This document shows, in pieces, positions 56,885-64,000 of a stretch of 64,000 bases of DNA. Where the stretch lies: NCBI RefSeq assembly GCF_014654675.1, contig NZ_BNBC01000002.1:62001-126000 (forward strand). Reading direction: 5' to 3'. The notes under the pieces were generated by a model. That model did not search any database, was not told the DNA's origin, and saw only the letters and a list, made by a program, of their open reading frames with translations. This stretch comes from Streptomyces spiralis (GTDB lineage Bacteria > Actinomycetota > Actinomycetes > Streptomycetales > Streptomycetaceae). Made by a program: the position numbers and the translations under genes. The number at the start of each line of letters is the position of its first letter. Position 1 is the stretch's first letter.

Positions 56885-57469
56885 TCAGGTCTCGGGCCGG
56901 TCGGTCGTCGTGGAGCGCGAGGCGAGCAGGGAGAGCAGTCCGCGCACGCCGGTGTCGAAGGCGGCGGGGGAGCCGGAGGCGCGTGCGAGGACGTAGCCGC
57001 CCTGCACGGTCGCGAGGATCGTCGCCGCGATCTCCTCGCCGTCGAGCCAGGGCGCGAACTGACCCTGCTCCTTGCCCTCCTCGACGATCCCGGCGAGCCG
57101 CTCACGGATCCGGTCGAGCGTCTCGTCGACCGGTGCGCGCAGTTCGGCGCTGGCGACGACGTCCGGGTCCATGGTCAGCCGGCCGACCGGGCAGCCGCGC
57201 AGCACATCGCGTTCGCGCCGCAGATACGCCTCGATGCGTTCGTACGGCGTTCCCGGGCCGGCGAGTACTCCCTCCGCAGTGGCGCGCAGCTCCTCGGCGG
57301 TGCGCCGTATCGCGGCCAGCGCCAGGTCGTGCTTGCCCTTGAAGTGGTGGTACATGCTGCCCTGCCCGGCGCCCGCGCGCTCCAGGATCGCCTTGGGGCT
57401 GGTGCCCACGTAGCCGCGTTCCCACAGCAGCTCGCGGGTGGACTCGATCAGTCGCTCCGGGGTGCTCAT
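56885..57469 (-). CDS. TetR-family transcriptional regulator
   Basis: A 194-residue regulator from ATG 57469. MSTPERLIESTRELLWERGYVGTSPKAILERAGAGQGSMYHHFKGKHDLALAAIRRTAEELRATAEGVLAGPG is the TetR helix-turn-helix with YHHFKGK. The ligand part (YLRRERDVLRGCPVGRLTMDPDVVASAELRAPVDETL, GYVLARASGSPAAFDTGVRGLLSLLA) matches the TetR_C_6/AcrR-like type with a buried GCPVG Cys. It is divergent from the SHOCT/ABC operon and immediately upstream of, and on the same strand as, the DUF4865 and amidohydrolase genes; a 22-bp palindrome next to its start is its likely operator. Confidence 0.92.
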   Translation of the reverse strand: MSTPERLIESTRELLWERGYVGTSPKAILERAGAGQGSMYHHFKGKHDLALAAIRRTAEELRATAEGVLAGPGTPYERIEAYLRRERDVLRGCPVGRLTMDPDVVASAELRAPVDETLDRIRERLAGIVEEGKEQGQFAPWLDGEEIAATILATVQGGYVLARASGSPAAFDTGVRGLLSLLASRSTTTDRPET

Positions 57470-57476
57470 ACAGCCA

Positions 57477-57498
57477 CTGTACATACTAGTAGGTACAG
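57477..57498. promoter_or_regulatory. 22-bp near-perfect TetR operator
   Basis: Arms CTGTAC (57477-57482) and GTACAG (57493-57498) enclose TACTAGTA; all pairs of the 22-base palindrome match except one. It lies 7 bases upstream of the TetR start and 160 bases upstream of the divergent SHOCT gene. This is the best-formed operator in the window. Confidence 0.75.
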
Positions 57499-57658
57499 AA
57501 GTCGACAGTACGTCGCCGTCCTCGGGAAGCAGCCCCGGCACGGCCCCGTACTCCCCGCGAGGTACGCGCACTGCCGCTGGCCGTACGACGACCCGGACCC
57601 CACCCGGGAGCCAGGCTCGATACATCACCGGACAACCCTTCCGAGGAGATGAACCGAG

Positions 57659-57970
57659 ATGCAGACACTGGCGGACTGGAACGGCCATCCCGGGCCGTGG
57701 ATCCTCTTCTTCCCGCTGATCTGGGCGGCCGTGGTCGTCGGCGTGGTCACAGTCCTGCGCCGCACGGCGTGGCGCGGTCGCGGCGGCCCGTGGCGCGGCG
57801 TGGCCGCCGGCCCCTGGCGCGGCGTCGACGGCCGCCCCGCCGGCGACTCCCCGCTCGCCGTCCTCGGCCGCCGCTTCGCCTCGGGCGAGATCGACGAGGA
57901 CGAGTACTGGCGCCGTATGTCGGTGCTGGAGGAGCAGTTCGGCCGTCCGGGCAAGGACGGTGCCCTGTGA
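57659..57970 (+). CDS. SHOCT-domain membrane protein
   Basis: A 103-residue protein. Residues 12-34 form one membrane helix (GPWILFFPLIWAAVVVGVVTVL), followed by a Gly/Arg/Trp-rich linker (GRGGPWRGVAAGPWRGVDGR). Residues about 62-95 (PLAVLGRRFASGEIDEDEYWRRMSVLEEQF) are a SHOCT (short C-terminal) module. ATG 57659 follows CGAGGAG. Its stop overlaps the ABC ATPase start (GTGA), so it is the first gene of the transporter operon and may be its small membrane accessory. Confidence 0.88.
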   Translation: MQTLADWNGHPGPWILFFPLIWAAVVVGVVTVLRRTAWRGRGGPWRGVAAGPWRGVDGRPAGDSPLAVLGRRFASGEIDEDEYWRRMSVLEEQFGRPGKDGAL

Positions 57971-58749
57971 CCGCCACGACCGCCGCCGCCACCGGATCCT
58001 CCACACCGGGACCGGCCGCCCGCACGGCCGCCCGGGTCACCGACGCCGTCAAGGTCTACGGCGCGGGCGACACCACCGTACGGGCCCTGGACGGGGTGAC
58101 CGTCGGCTTCGCCGCCGGACGCTTCACCGCGATCATGGGGCCCTCCGGCTCCGGCAAGTCCACCCTGATGCACTGCGCGGCCGGGCTCGACACGCTCACC
58201 TCCGGCACCGCCCACATCGGGGACACCGAACTGAGCGCCCTCGACGACCGCCGCCTCACCCTGCTGCGCCGCGACCGCATCGGCTTCGTCTTCCAGCAGT
58301 TCAACCTGGTGCCGACGCTGACCGTGGCGGAGAACATCACGTTGCCGCTGGACCTGGCGGGCGCCAGGGGCGACGCGGAGTGGATCGACGCGCTCGTCGA
58401 CGTCGTCGGACTGCGCGACCGTCTGCGCCACCGGCCCGCCGAGCTCTCCGGCGGACAGCAGCAACGCGTCGCCGTGGCCCGGGCGTTCGCCGGGCGCCCC
58501 GACGTGGTCTTCGCCGACGAGCCCACCGGCAACCTCGACTCCCGCTCCGGCCAGGAGGTGCTGGGCCTGCTCGGCCGCGCCGTACGGCAGATGGACCGCA
58601 CGGTCGTCATGGTCACCCACGACCCGGTCGCCGCCGCCCACGCCGACGAGGTCCTCTTCCTCGCCGACGGACGCCTGGTCGACCGCATGGAGTCCCCCAC
58701 CGCCGACAAGGTCCTGGACCGCATGAAGGCCTTCGAGGTGAGGACATGA
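57967..58749 (+). CDS. ABC transporter ATP-binding protein (MacB/LolD type)
   Basis: A 260-residue ATPase. FTAIMGPSGSGKSTLMHCAAGLD (Walker A), VFQQFNLVPTLTVAENITLPL (Q loop), LSGGQQQRVAVARAFAGRPDVVFADEPTGNLDS (signature and Walker B), VVMVTHDPVAAAHAD (H loop). The EPTGNLDSRSG and VFQQFNLVPTL forms are typical of MacB/LolD mechanotransmission exporters. GTG 57967 overlaps the SHOCT stop, and its own stop overlaps the permease ATG (ATGA). It energises the neighbouring FtsX-like permease, probably moving a lipid, peptide or antibiotic outwards or performing lipoprotein-type work. Confidence 0.93.
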   Translation: MTATTAAATGSSTPGPAARTAARVTDAVKVYGAGDTTVRALDGVTVGFAAGRFTAIMGPSGSGKSTLMHCAAGLDTLTSGTAHIGDTELSALDDRRLTLLRRDRIGFVFQQFNLVPTLTVAENITLPLDLAGARGDAEWIDALVDVVGLRDRLRHRPAELSGGQQQRVAVARAFAGRPDVVFADEPTGNLDSRSGQEVLGLLGRAVRQMDRTVVMVTHDPVAAAHADEVLFLADGRLVDRMESPTADKVLDRMKAFEVRT

Positions 58750-61307
58750 ACACCTCCGTCCGGCTCAGCCTCTCCTCGCTGCGGGCCCACAGGCGGCGCT
58801 TCGCCGGCACCTTCCTCGCGGTGTTCCTCGGCGTCTCCTTCCTGGCCGGGACGCTCGTCATGGGGGACACGCTGCGCTCCGGTTTCGACTCGATGTTCGG
58901 CAAGGCGACCGGCGGCACGGACGCCGTCGTGCGCAGCGCCGACACCATCACCACACCCGGCGAGAGCCAGGGCGTACGGCAGCCGGTGCACACCTCGCTG
59001 GTGAAGACCCTCGAGCGGGTCCCCGGCGTCGCGGCCGCCGCCCCGGACATCCAGGGCGCGGGCCAGCTCGTGGGCAGGAACGGCAAGCCCATCGGCGGCC
59101 AGGGCCCGCCCACCGTCGCCGGCAACTGGATCACCGACCCCACGCTCAACCCGTATCAGCTCGCCGAGGGCCGCGCCCCCGCGAAGACCGGCGAGGTCGT
59201 CGTCAACCGCGGCACCGCGAAGAAGGGCGGCCTGCGGATCGGCGACACCACCACCCTGCGCACCCCGGATCCCGTCCGGGTGACGATCGTGGGCCTCGCC
59301 ACCTTCGGCGGCGAGGACGGGATGGCGCAGGTCACCTTCACCGGCATGACCCAGGCGGACGCGGAGAAGTACCTGACCGCCCCGCCCGGCGAGGCGGCGA
59401 GCATCCAGGTGCGGGCCGCGTCCGGCGTGAGCCAGGCGGAACTCGTCCACCGGCTGACTCCCGTCCTGCCCAAGGGAGTCGAGGCCATCACCGGTCAGGA
59501 GTCCGCGCAGGAGAACACCGACATGATCTCCAGCCAGTTCCTGACCATCTTCACCACCTTCCTGCTGGTCTTCTCCGGCGTCGCCCTGCTGGTGGCGACC
59601 TTCTCCATCCACAACACCTTCGCGATCGTCGTCACCCAGCGCGCCCGCGAGAACGCGCTGCTGCGCGCCCTCGGCGCATCCCGCCGCCAGGTGACCGCCT
59701 CCGCCCTCGCCGAGGCGAGCGCCGTCGCGCTCACCGCGTCCGCCGCCGGGCTGGCGGGCGGCATCGGGATCGCCGCCGGGCTGCAGGCGCTGTTCCCGGC
59801 GATCGGGTTCCCCTTCCCGGACGCCGACCTGGTCGTCAAGCCGCTGTCGATGGTGCTGCCGCCGCTGGTCGGCGTGGTCGTCTGCCTGGCGTCGGCGCTC
59901 GCGCCCGCCGTGCGGGCGGGCCGCACCGCGCCGCTGGCCGCGCTGCGCGAGACGGCCGTCGACTCCTCCGGCGCCTCCCGCACGCGCGCGATCGCCGGCA
60001 CCGGTCTCGCCGCACTGGCGATCGCGGCCACCCTGACGGGCGTCCTGGTCTCCCCGTCCGTCTGGCTGGCCGGCCTCGGCGCCGTGCTCGCCCTCGTCGC
60101 CTTCGTCGTCCTCGGCCCGGTCGCCTCCACCACCGTCGTACGGCTGCTCGGCGGGCCGCTCGACCGGCTGCGCGGCGTCACCGGCGCCCTCGCCCGGCGC
60201 AACGCCCTGCGCAGCCCGAAGCGCACCGCCGCGACCGCGAGCGCGCTGATGATCGGGGTCGCCGTCGTGTCACTGTTCACGGTCTTCGGCGCCTCGCTCA
60301 AGGCCACCATGGACCAGACGGTCTCCCGTTCCTTCGCGGGCGACCTCGCCGTGAGCACGCCGTCCTTCGGCGCCGGCGGCAGCGGGCTGAGCCCCCGGCT
60401 CGCGGGGGCGATCCAGCGACTGCCCGAGGTGGACACGGCCGTCGGACTGGGCCGGGGCGTCGCCGAGGTGGACGGCAAGGGACGGTCCCTGACCGTCACC
60501 GACCCCGCCGCGCTCGCCCGCACCTTCGACCTGGGCACGGTCCAGGGCTCCCTGGGCGACCTGGGCGCCGACGGACTCGCCCTGACCCGGAACGAGGCCG
60601 ACAAGCAGGGCCTGACGACCGGCGACAAGGCGCGGCTCACCTTCACCGACGGCAGGACGGAGACCTTCACGGTCCGCGCGGTCTACGGCCGGTCCGAACT
60701 CGCCGGTGACTACGTCATCACCCGCCAGGCCTGGGCCCCGCACCGCACCCAGGACTCCGACACGCTCGTCGCCGTCTCCCTCAAGCCGGGGGTGAGCGCG
60801 GACACGGGCAAGGCCGCCATAGAGAAAGTCGCCGCCCGGTACGGCAACCCGCAGGTGCAGACCCGCGGCGAGTACGCGCAGTCCTCGGCGGGCGGCATCG
60901 ACATGATGCTCACCCTCGTCTACGCCCTGCTCGCCCTCGCGGTCCTCATCGCGCTGCTCGGCATCGCCAACACGCTGACGCTGGCGATCCACGAACGCAC
61001 CCGGGAACTCGGCCTGTTGCGGGCCGTCGGTCAGACCCGCTCCCAGGTGCGGGCCATGGTCCGCTGGGAGTCGGTGCTGGTGGCCGCCTTCGGCACGGCC
61101 GGCGGGCTCGCCCTGGGCGCCTTCCTCGGCTGGGTACTGGTGAAGGCGTCCGACGGCGCGAGCGACACGGCGTTCGCCTTCTCCCTGCCGCCGGCGCGGC
61201 TCGCGGTGGTGGCCCTCGTGGGCATCACGGCCGGCGCCCTGGCCGGTCTGCGCCCGGCCCGGCGCGCGGCCCGCCTGGACGTCCTGCGGGCCATCGCGAC
61301 GGAATGA
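58746..61307 (+). CDS. ABC transporter permease with duplicated FtsX/MacB domains
   Basis: An 853-residue membrane protein. Helix 1 (residues about 20-40) is followed by a large extracytoplasmic MacB-like domain (about 45-255). Three helices with the FtsX core follow (SSQFLTIFTTFLLVFSGVALLVATFSIHNTFAIVVTQRARENALLRALGASRRQV, then about 310-380). A second module (residues about 480-853) ends IDMMLTLVYALLALAVLIALLGIANTLTLAIHERTRELGLLRAVGQTRSQVRAMV. The ERTRELGLLRAVG coupling helix appears in both halves (RARENALLRALG and ERTRELGLLRAVG). The ATG overlaps the ATPase stop. A perfect terminator follows 106 bases downstream. Confidence 0.93.
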   Translation: MNTSVRLSLSSLRAHRRRFAGTFLAVFLGVSFLAGTLVMGDTLRSGFDSMFGKATGGTDAVVRSADTITTPGESQGVRQPVHTSLVKTLERVPGVAAAAPDIQGAGQLVGRNGKPIGGQGPPTVAGNWITDPTLNPYQLAEGRAPAKTGEVVVNRGTAKKGGLRIGDTTTLRTPDPVRVTIVGLATFGGEDGMAQVTFTGMTQADAEKYLTAPPGEAASIQVRAASGVSQAELVHRLTPVLPKGVEAITGQESAQENTDMISSQFLTIFTTFLLVFSGVALLVATFSIHNTFAIVVTQRARENALLRALGASRRQVTASALAEASAVALTASAAGLAGGIGIAAGLQALFPAIGFPFPDADLVVKPLSMVLPPLVGVVVCLASALAPAVRAGRTAPLAALRETAVDSSGASRTRAIAGTGLAALAIAATLTGVLVSPSVWLAGLGAVLALVAFVVLGPVASTTVVRLLGGPLDRLRGVTGALARRNALRSPKRTAATASALMIGVAVVSLFTVFGASLKATMDQTVSRSFAGDLAVSTPSFGAGGSGLSPRLAGAIQRLPEVDTAVGLGRGVAEVDGKGRSLTVTDPAALARTFDLGTVQGSLGDLGADGLALTRNEADKQGLTTGDKARLTFTDGRTETFTVRAVYGRSELAGDYVITRQAWAPHRTQDSDTLVAVSLKPGVSADTGKAAIEKVAARYGNPQVQTRGEYAQSSAGGIDMMLTLVYALLALAVLIALLGIANTLTLAIHERTRELGLLRAVGQTRSQVRAMVRWESVLVAAFGTAGGLALGAFLGWVLVKASDGASDTAFAFSLPPARLAVVALVGITAGALAGLRPARRAARLDVLRAIATE

Positions 61308-61413
61308 CCGCCGCACCGGCGCTGACACGGCACCGCGAGCCGGTCGGTCACGGTCGGTGAGCTGTCCCGACCGCGGCCGAACGGCTGTCCGTGAGCGCGG
61401 GCGGCGGAAGAGC

Positions 61414-61447
61414 CGGCGGCCTCGTCACCGCTGTGACGAGGCCGCCG
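61414..61447 (+). terminator. perfect terminator of the SHOCT/ABC operon
   Basis: CGGCGGCCTCGTCAC / GTGACGAGGCCGCCG, 15 perfect base pairs and a CGCT loop, 107 bases after the permease stop. Confidence 0.85.
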
Positions 61448-61786
61448 ACCGGGTGAAGAGACGCCACCCGGTGACACGCCGAGCCGACCCGGCAGGCATG
61501 TCGGACGTGAACGGGCGGGCGGACGTGAACGGGCGGGCGGGCGCACCATATGCGTACTATCCCGCACGCAGCCCGCCCGGGCACGGGAGGCGTGCCATGG
61601 CCGGCGGGGCGGCATGGCGAGCGCGTCCGGTCGGCGGTCTGGTGCGGCGGGCACGGTCGCCCGCCGACGCGCCGATGCGCCGATGCGCTGACGCGCCGAC
61701 ACGCCGCCCGTGGCGATCGGCGGCGCCGCGTACCGTCGCGTACGCGGTGCTGCCGGTCGCCGTAGGGCGCGTCGGTCACCGCCCGG
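61448..61786. other. gene-free gap with short tandem repeats
   Basis: No credible gene. GGACGTGAACGGGCGGGC is tandemly repeated (61503-61520, 61521-61538). At about 61664-61704 five 8-base units of the form CG(A/G)(C/T)GCGC follow one another. CATATGCGTACTATCC near 61550 is the only AT-richer point and could belong to a promoter. Otherwise I see nothing. Confidence 0.5.
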
Positions 61787-62332
61787 TCAGCCGGGAACGG
61801 CGGACCGGGCGGGAGCGTGGGCGGGCGGCCTGGCGCCGTCGAGCGCGGGCTCGGGCGCCGTGAAACGACGCACGGGCTGGTCCGGGGTCGCCAACCGCGG
61901 GACGCGTGTCGGCACGCCGACCGGGCCGCCGGAGGTCGGCAGGGTGAACCAGACCACCTTGCCCTGCTCGCCGTCCGGGCGTGCGCCCCAGCTCTCGCTC
62001 ATCGCGGCCACCATCGCCAGCCCGCGGCCTTCGGTGGCCAGCGGCGCGATCTCGCCCAGGTCCTCCACCACGGGAAGACGCGGATCGTGGTCGCGCACGG
62101 AGACCGTGAGCCGGTCGAGCAGCAGCTCGAGCTCGACCGTGCACAACTTGTCGGGCCGGGCGTGCTGGTGGACGTTGGTCAGCAACTCCGTCACACCGAG
62201 CGCCGCCCGGTCGATCAGAGGGTCAAGATGCCAGTAGCGCAAGTGCGCCGATACGATTCTGCGGACCTGGCCGATCCGCGACGGCAGGGCTTGGAGCTCC
62301 ACCGTGCAGTGCCTGCTTGGGTGACTGATCAC
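61787..62332 (-). CDS. ATP-binding anti-sigma-factor-type HATPase
   Basis: A 181-residue HATPase_c protein of the RsbW/SpoIIAB-like group that is very numerous in Streptomyces. TVELQALPSRIGQVRRIVSAHLRYWHLDPLIDRAALGVTELLTNVHQHARPDKLCTVELELLLDRLTVSVRDHDPRLPVVEDLGEIAPLATEGRGLAMVAAMSESWGARPDGEQGKVVWFTLP contains the N box (ELLTNVHQHA), G1 (VRDHDP) and G2 (GRGLAMV). It lacks the phosphatase domain. GTG 62332 follows GGGGAG. No sigma-factor gene is adjacent; a small unknown gene lies upstream on the same strand. Confidence 0.88.
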   Translation of the reverse strand: MISHPSRHCTVELQALPSRIGQVRRIVSAHLRYWHLDPLIDRAALGVTELLTNVHQHARPDKLCTVELELLLDRLTVSVRDHDPRLPVVEDLGEIAPLATEGRGLAMVAAMSESWGARPDGEQGKVVWFTLPTSGGPVGVPTRVPRLATPDQPVRRFTAPEPALDGARPPAHAPARSAVPG

Positions 62333-62530
62333 GGCTGCGACTCCCCGACGTTGAGGTCCGGAAGAACACGACGTTTCGGATGCAGCAGGACGCCTGCGTG
62401 ACACTGCCGCCTGCTGTCGTGGCCGGCGGGCTGGTTCGCAGCGTTATCGCCGGTAAACCCAGAGTGACGTGAGACCAGCGTGACGCAAGGGGTTCGGCAC
62501 CGCAACTTCGAGCCACCTTCGCGACCGGCG

Positions 62531-62854
62531 TCAGCCGCCGCGTCCCGCCGCCCTGCGGACGGCCTCGACGAACCGGCGTGCCGCCGGCGGTCCCGCCTCG
62601 CCCGGAGCGGGGTCCGCCGCGCCCAGGGTCAGCGAGTAGCGGTTGCCGTTGAGGTCGGCGAGCGCCCGGTCGGCGGGGCCCAGCCAGGGCCTGGACGCGC
62701 GCACCGCCCGCACCGGCGCGCTGTCGATCTCGCTGCCGTAGCTGGTGAGCAACTCCAGCCTGCCGTCGCTGATCCGGATCCGCCCGGCCCGGGTGATCGA
62801 GCGCAGCCGTCGGGCGATCCGCACGCCCGTGGCCGTGAACTCCGGTTCCGCCAT
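62531..62854 (-). CDS. small protein of unknown function
   Basis: A 107-residue protein from ATG 62854 (GAGGGGG about 10 bases upstream). VRIARRLRSITRAGRIRISDGRLELLTSYGSEIDSAPVRAVRASRPWLGPADRALADLNGNRYSLTLG is beta-rich and reads like a PH-like domain; the tail is Ala/Gly/Arg-rich. There is no signal, membrane helix or Cys. It is in the same orientation as the HATPase gene 198 bases downstream; a functional link is uncertain. Confidence 0.6.
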   Translation of the reverse strand: MAEPEFTATGVRIARRLRSITRAGRIRISDGRLELLTSYGSEIDSAPVRAVRASRPWLGPADRALADLNGNRYSLTLGAADPAPGEAGPPAARRFVEAVRRAAGRGG

Positions 62855-63224
62855 CGCTGCCGCCCCCTCGTGCGTGCCGCCGGCTCCTGGCTCCGCACCG
62901 TCCCGAGCCGACGTGGTCCGTCCGGGATCCCGTGGGCGTCCCGTCGGGCTCTTCGTCCCGCGCGGTGGAGTCTGCCCCCCTTCGGCACGCGGCACCAGTG
63001 CACGCGGCCCCTTCCCGGCCGGCGCCCGGAGCATTCGCGCGAATGCGCCCCCACCGATGCGCGCCGTGCGCCGGTGACGCGCCCCTGGCGAGCCGTTCCC
63101 CAGGCCCGACTTTGATCCGCCCAAAGTGGCGTTTATGCAGGTGAGAAGCGTGCGGAAGGTGTCTATCATCGGTGGCGTCCGGCCGCGCGACACGCCGTCG
63201 GCGCCCAGAGTGAGGAGTCCCGCC
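62855..63224. promoter_or_regulatory. upstream region of the Cds1-like gene
   Basis: A 370-base gap without genes. It holds ACTTTG-N7-CAAAGT (63109-63127), a perfect 6-bp inverted repeat, followed by TTTATG (63132-63137) and a -10-like TATCAT (63164-63169). The RBS GAGGAG stands before GTG 63225. The repeat is a candidate control site of the downstream gene. Confidence 0.5.
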
Positions 63225-64000
63225 GTGAGCACCATCGAGCAGCGCCGGACCGGTGAAACACTGGACCTCGACCGCAGCGACAGCGGCTACCGGGACTGGC
63301 TCAAAGAGGCCGTCCGCAAGGTCCAGGCGGACGCCAACCGGTCGGCCGACACCCACCTGCTGCGCTTCCCGCTGCCCGAGGACTGGGGCATCGACCTGTA
63401 TCTGAAGGACGAGTCGACGCACCCGACCGGCAGCCTCAAGCACCGCCTGGCCCGCTCCTTGTTCCTCTACGGCCTGTGCAACGGCTGGATCCGGCCCGGC
63501 CGCCCGGTGATCGAGGCCTCCAGCGGCTCGACGGCCGTCTCCGAGGCGTACTTCGCGAAGCTGATCGGCGTGCCCTTCATCGCGGTGATGCCCCGCACGA
63601 CGAGCGCCGAGAAGTGCCGTCTGATCGAGTTCCACGGCGGGCGGTGCCACTTCGTGGACGACCCGCGCACCATGTACGAGGCCTCCGCCCGGCTCGCAGT
63701 GGAGACCGGCGGCCACTACATGGACCAGTTCACCTACGCCGAGCGGGCCACGGACTGGCGCGGCAACAACAACATCGCCGAATCCATCTTCCGCCAACTG
63801 GAGTTGGAGCGTTTCCCGGAGCCCGCGTGGATCGTCGCCACCGCCGGCACCGGCGGCACCTCCGCGACCATCGCGCGCTACGTCCACTACATGCAGTACG
63901 ACACCCGCATCTGTGTCGCCGACCCGGACAACTCCTGCTTCTTCGAGGGCTGGGCGACCGGCGATCCGGACGTCACCTGCGACTGCGGCTCGCGCATCGA
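63225..64000 (+). CDS. cysteine-synthase-fold PLP enzyme, Cds1-like (truncated by window end)
   Basis: The first 258 residues of a fold-type II PLP enzyme; the rest lies outside. [91 protein letters not shown] contains the PLP Lys (GSLKHR) and the asparagine-loop region (ASSGST). [18 protein letters not shown] is the phosphate loop. It matches the mycobacterial Cds1 group (PLP-dependent L-cysteine desulfhydrase, releasing sulfide and pyruvate) better than CysK or CysM. GTG 63225 has GAGGAG upstream. Confidence 0.85.
   Translation, partial: MSTIEQRRTGETLDLDRSDSGYRDWLKEAVRKVQADANRSADTHLLRFPLPEDWGIDLYLKDESTHPTGSLKHRLARSLFLYGLCNGWIRPGRPVIEASSGSTAVSEAYFAKLIGVPFIAVMPRTTSAEKCRLIEFHGGRCHFVDDPRTMYEASARLAVETGGHYMDQFTYAERATDWRGNNNIAESIFRQLELERFPEPAWIVATAGTGGTSATIARYVHYMQYDTRICVADPDNSCFFEGWATGDPDVTCDCGSRI

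Noticed and set aside
1..64000. CRISPR array, rRNA, prophage or biosynthetic (PKS/NRPS) cluster
   Set aside because: No spaced direct repeats, no integrase or phage structural genes, and no large multidomain synthase motifs were found.

Overview
The window is typical of a Streptomyces chromosome, or a very close actinobacterial relative. It has very high GC, strong G/C third-position bias, many GTG starts and stop/start overlaps (GTGA, ATGA). It carries families common in that genus: FUSC exporters, DUF5134, DUF6421, DUF4865, SHOCT, M56, ROK and mycothiol- or F420-type enzymes. I found no rRNA, tRNA, CRISPR array, phage or intact transposase. The genus and all functions are read from the sequence; nothing was searched.

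Layout. 1-1.9 kb: a pectate lyase pair on the minus strand. The PL1 gene is frameshifted, and its promoter has a LacI-type operator between -35 and -10. 2-7.3 kb: an Ala/Lys-repeat membrane protein followed by a giant CtpI-like P-type ATPase. 7.3-10.4 kb: an old yellow enzyme divergent from an ArsR repressor, then an FprA-type ferredoxin reductase. 10.4-11.1 kb: a gene-free tract of degenerate repeats. 11.1-15.9 kb: two TetR regulators, one divergent from a NAD(P)-binding oxidoreductase, then HAD, PAP2 and M56 genes. 16-19.2 kb: DUF5134, then a FUSC exporter translationally coupled to MarR. 19.2-22.4 kb: two VOC proteins, GNAT and GDPD genes, with two copies of a palindromic MITE-like repeat.

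22.5-26.5 kb: an uncharacterised operon (DUF6421 protein, SDR, threonine-aldolase-like PLP enzyme), followed by a transglutaminase-like gene with a strong near-leaderless promoter and a large inverted repeat. 26.5-30.6 kb: PlsC-like acyltransferase, thioredoxin, flavin reductase and etfB-etfA, ending in a strong terminator. 30.8-36.5 kb: a citrate-lyase-like aldolase, a LacI repressor divergent from a ROK sugar kinase, and a secreted GH27 alpha-galactosidase. 36.7-42.3 kb: a tiny secreted protein, a P-loop/Nudix fusion, an MBL hydrolase, an M20 peptidase, a geranylgeranyl-reductase-like flavoprotein and an F420-type reductase divergent from TetR.

43.2-47.3 kb: a NarL-type two-component system, a mycothiol-type protein and an MFS transporter. 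47.5-52.6 kb: an Rv1733c-like protein, a DUF5519 protein, then a DeoR/SIS/class II aldolase amino-sugar module and RlmG. 52.6-57.5 kb: AlkB, a ROK regulator, a tautomerase, a DUF1272 protein, and a DUF4865 plus phosphotriesterase-like pair next to a TetR gene with a near-perfect 22-bp operator. 57.6-61.4 kb: SHOCT plus ABC ATPase plus FtsX/MacB-type permease, overlapping and ending in a perfect terminator hairpin. 61.8-64 kb: an anti-sigma-type HATPase, a small unknown protein and a Cds1-like PLP enzyme cut by the window edge.

The general picture is carbohydrate scavenging (pectin, alpha-galactosides, amino sugars) mixed with many small regulator/target pairs. In several of these the operator palindrome is visible in the shared intergenic region.
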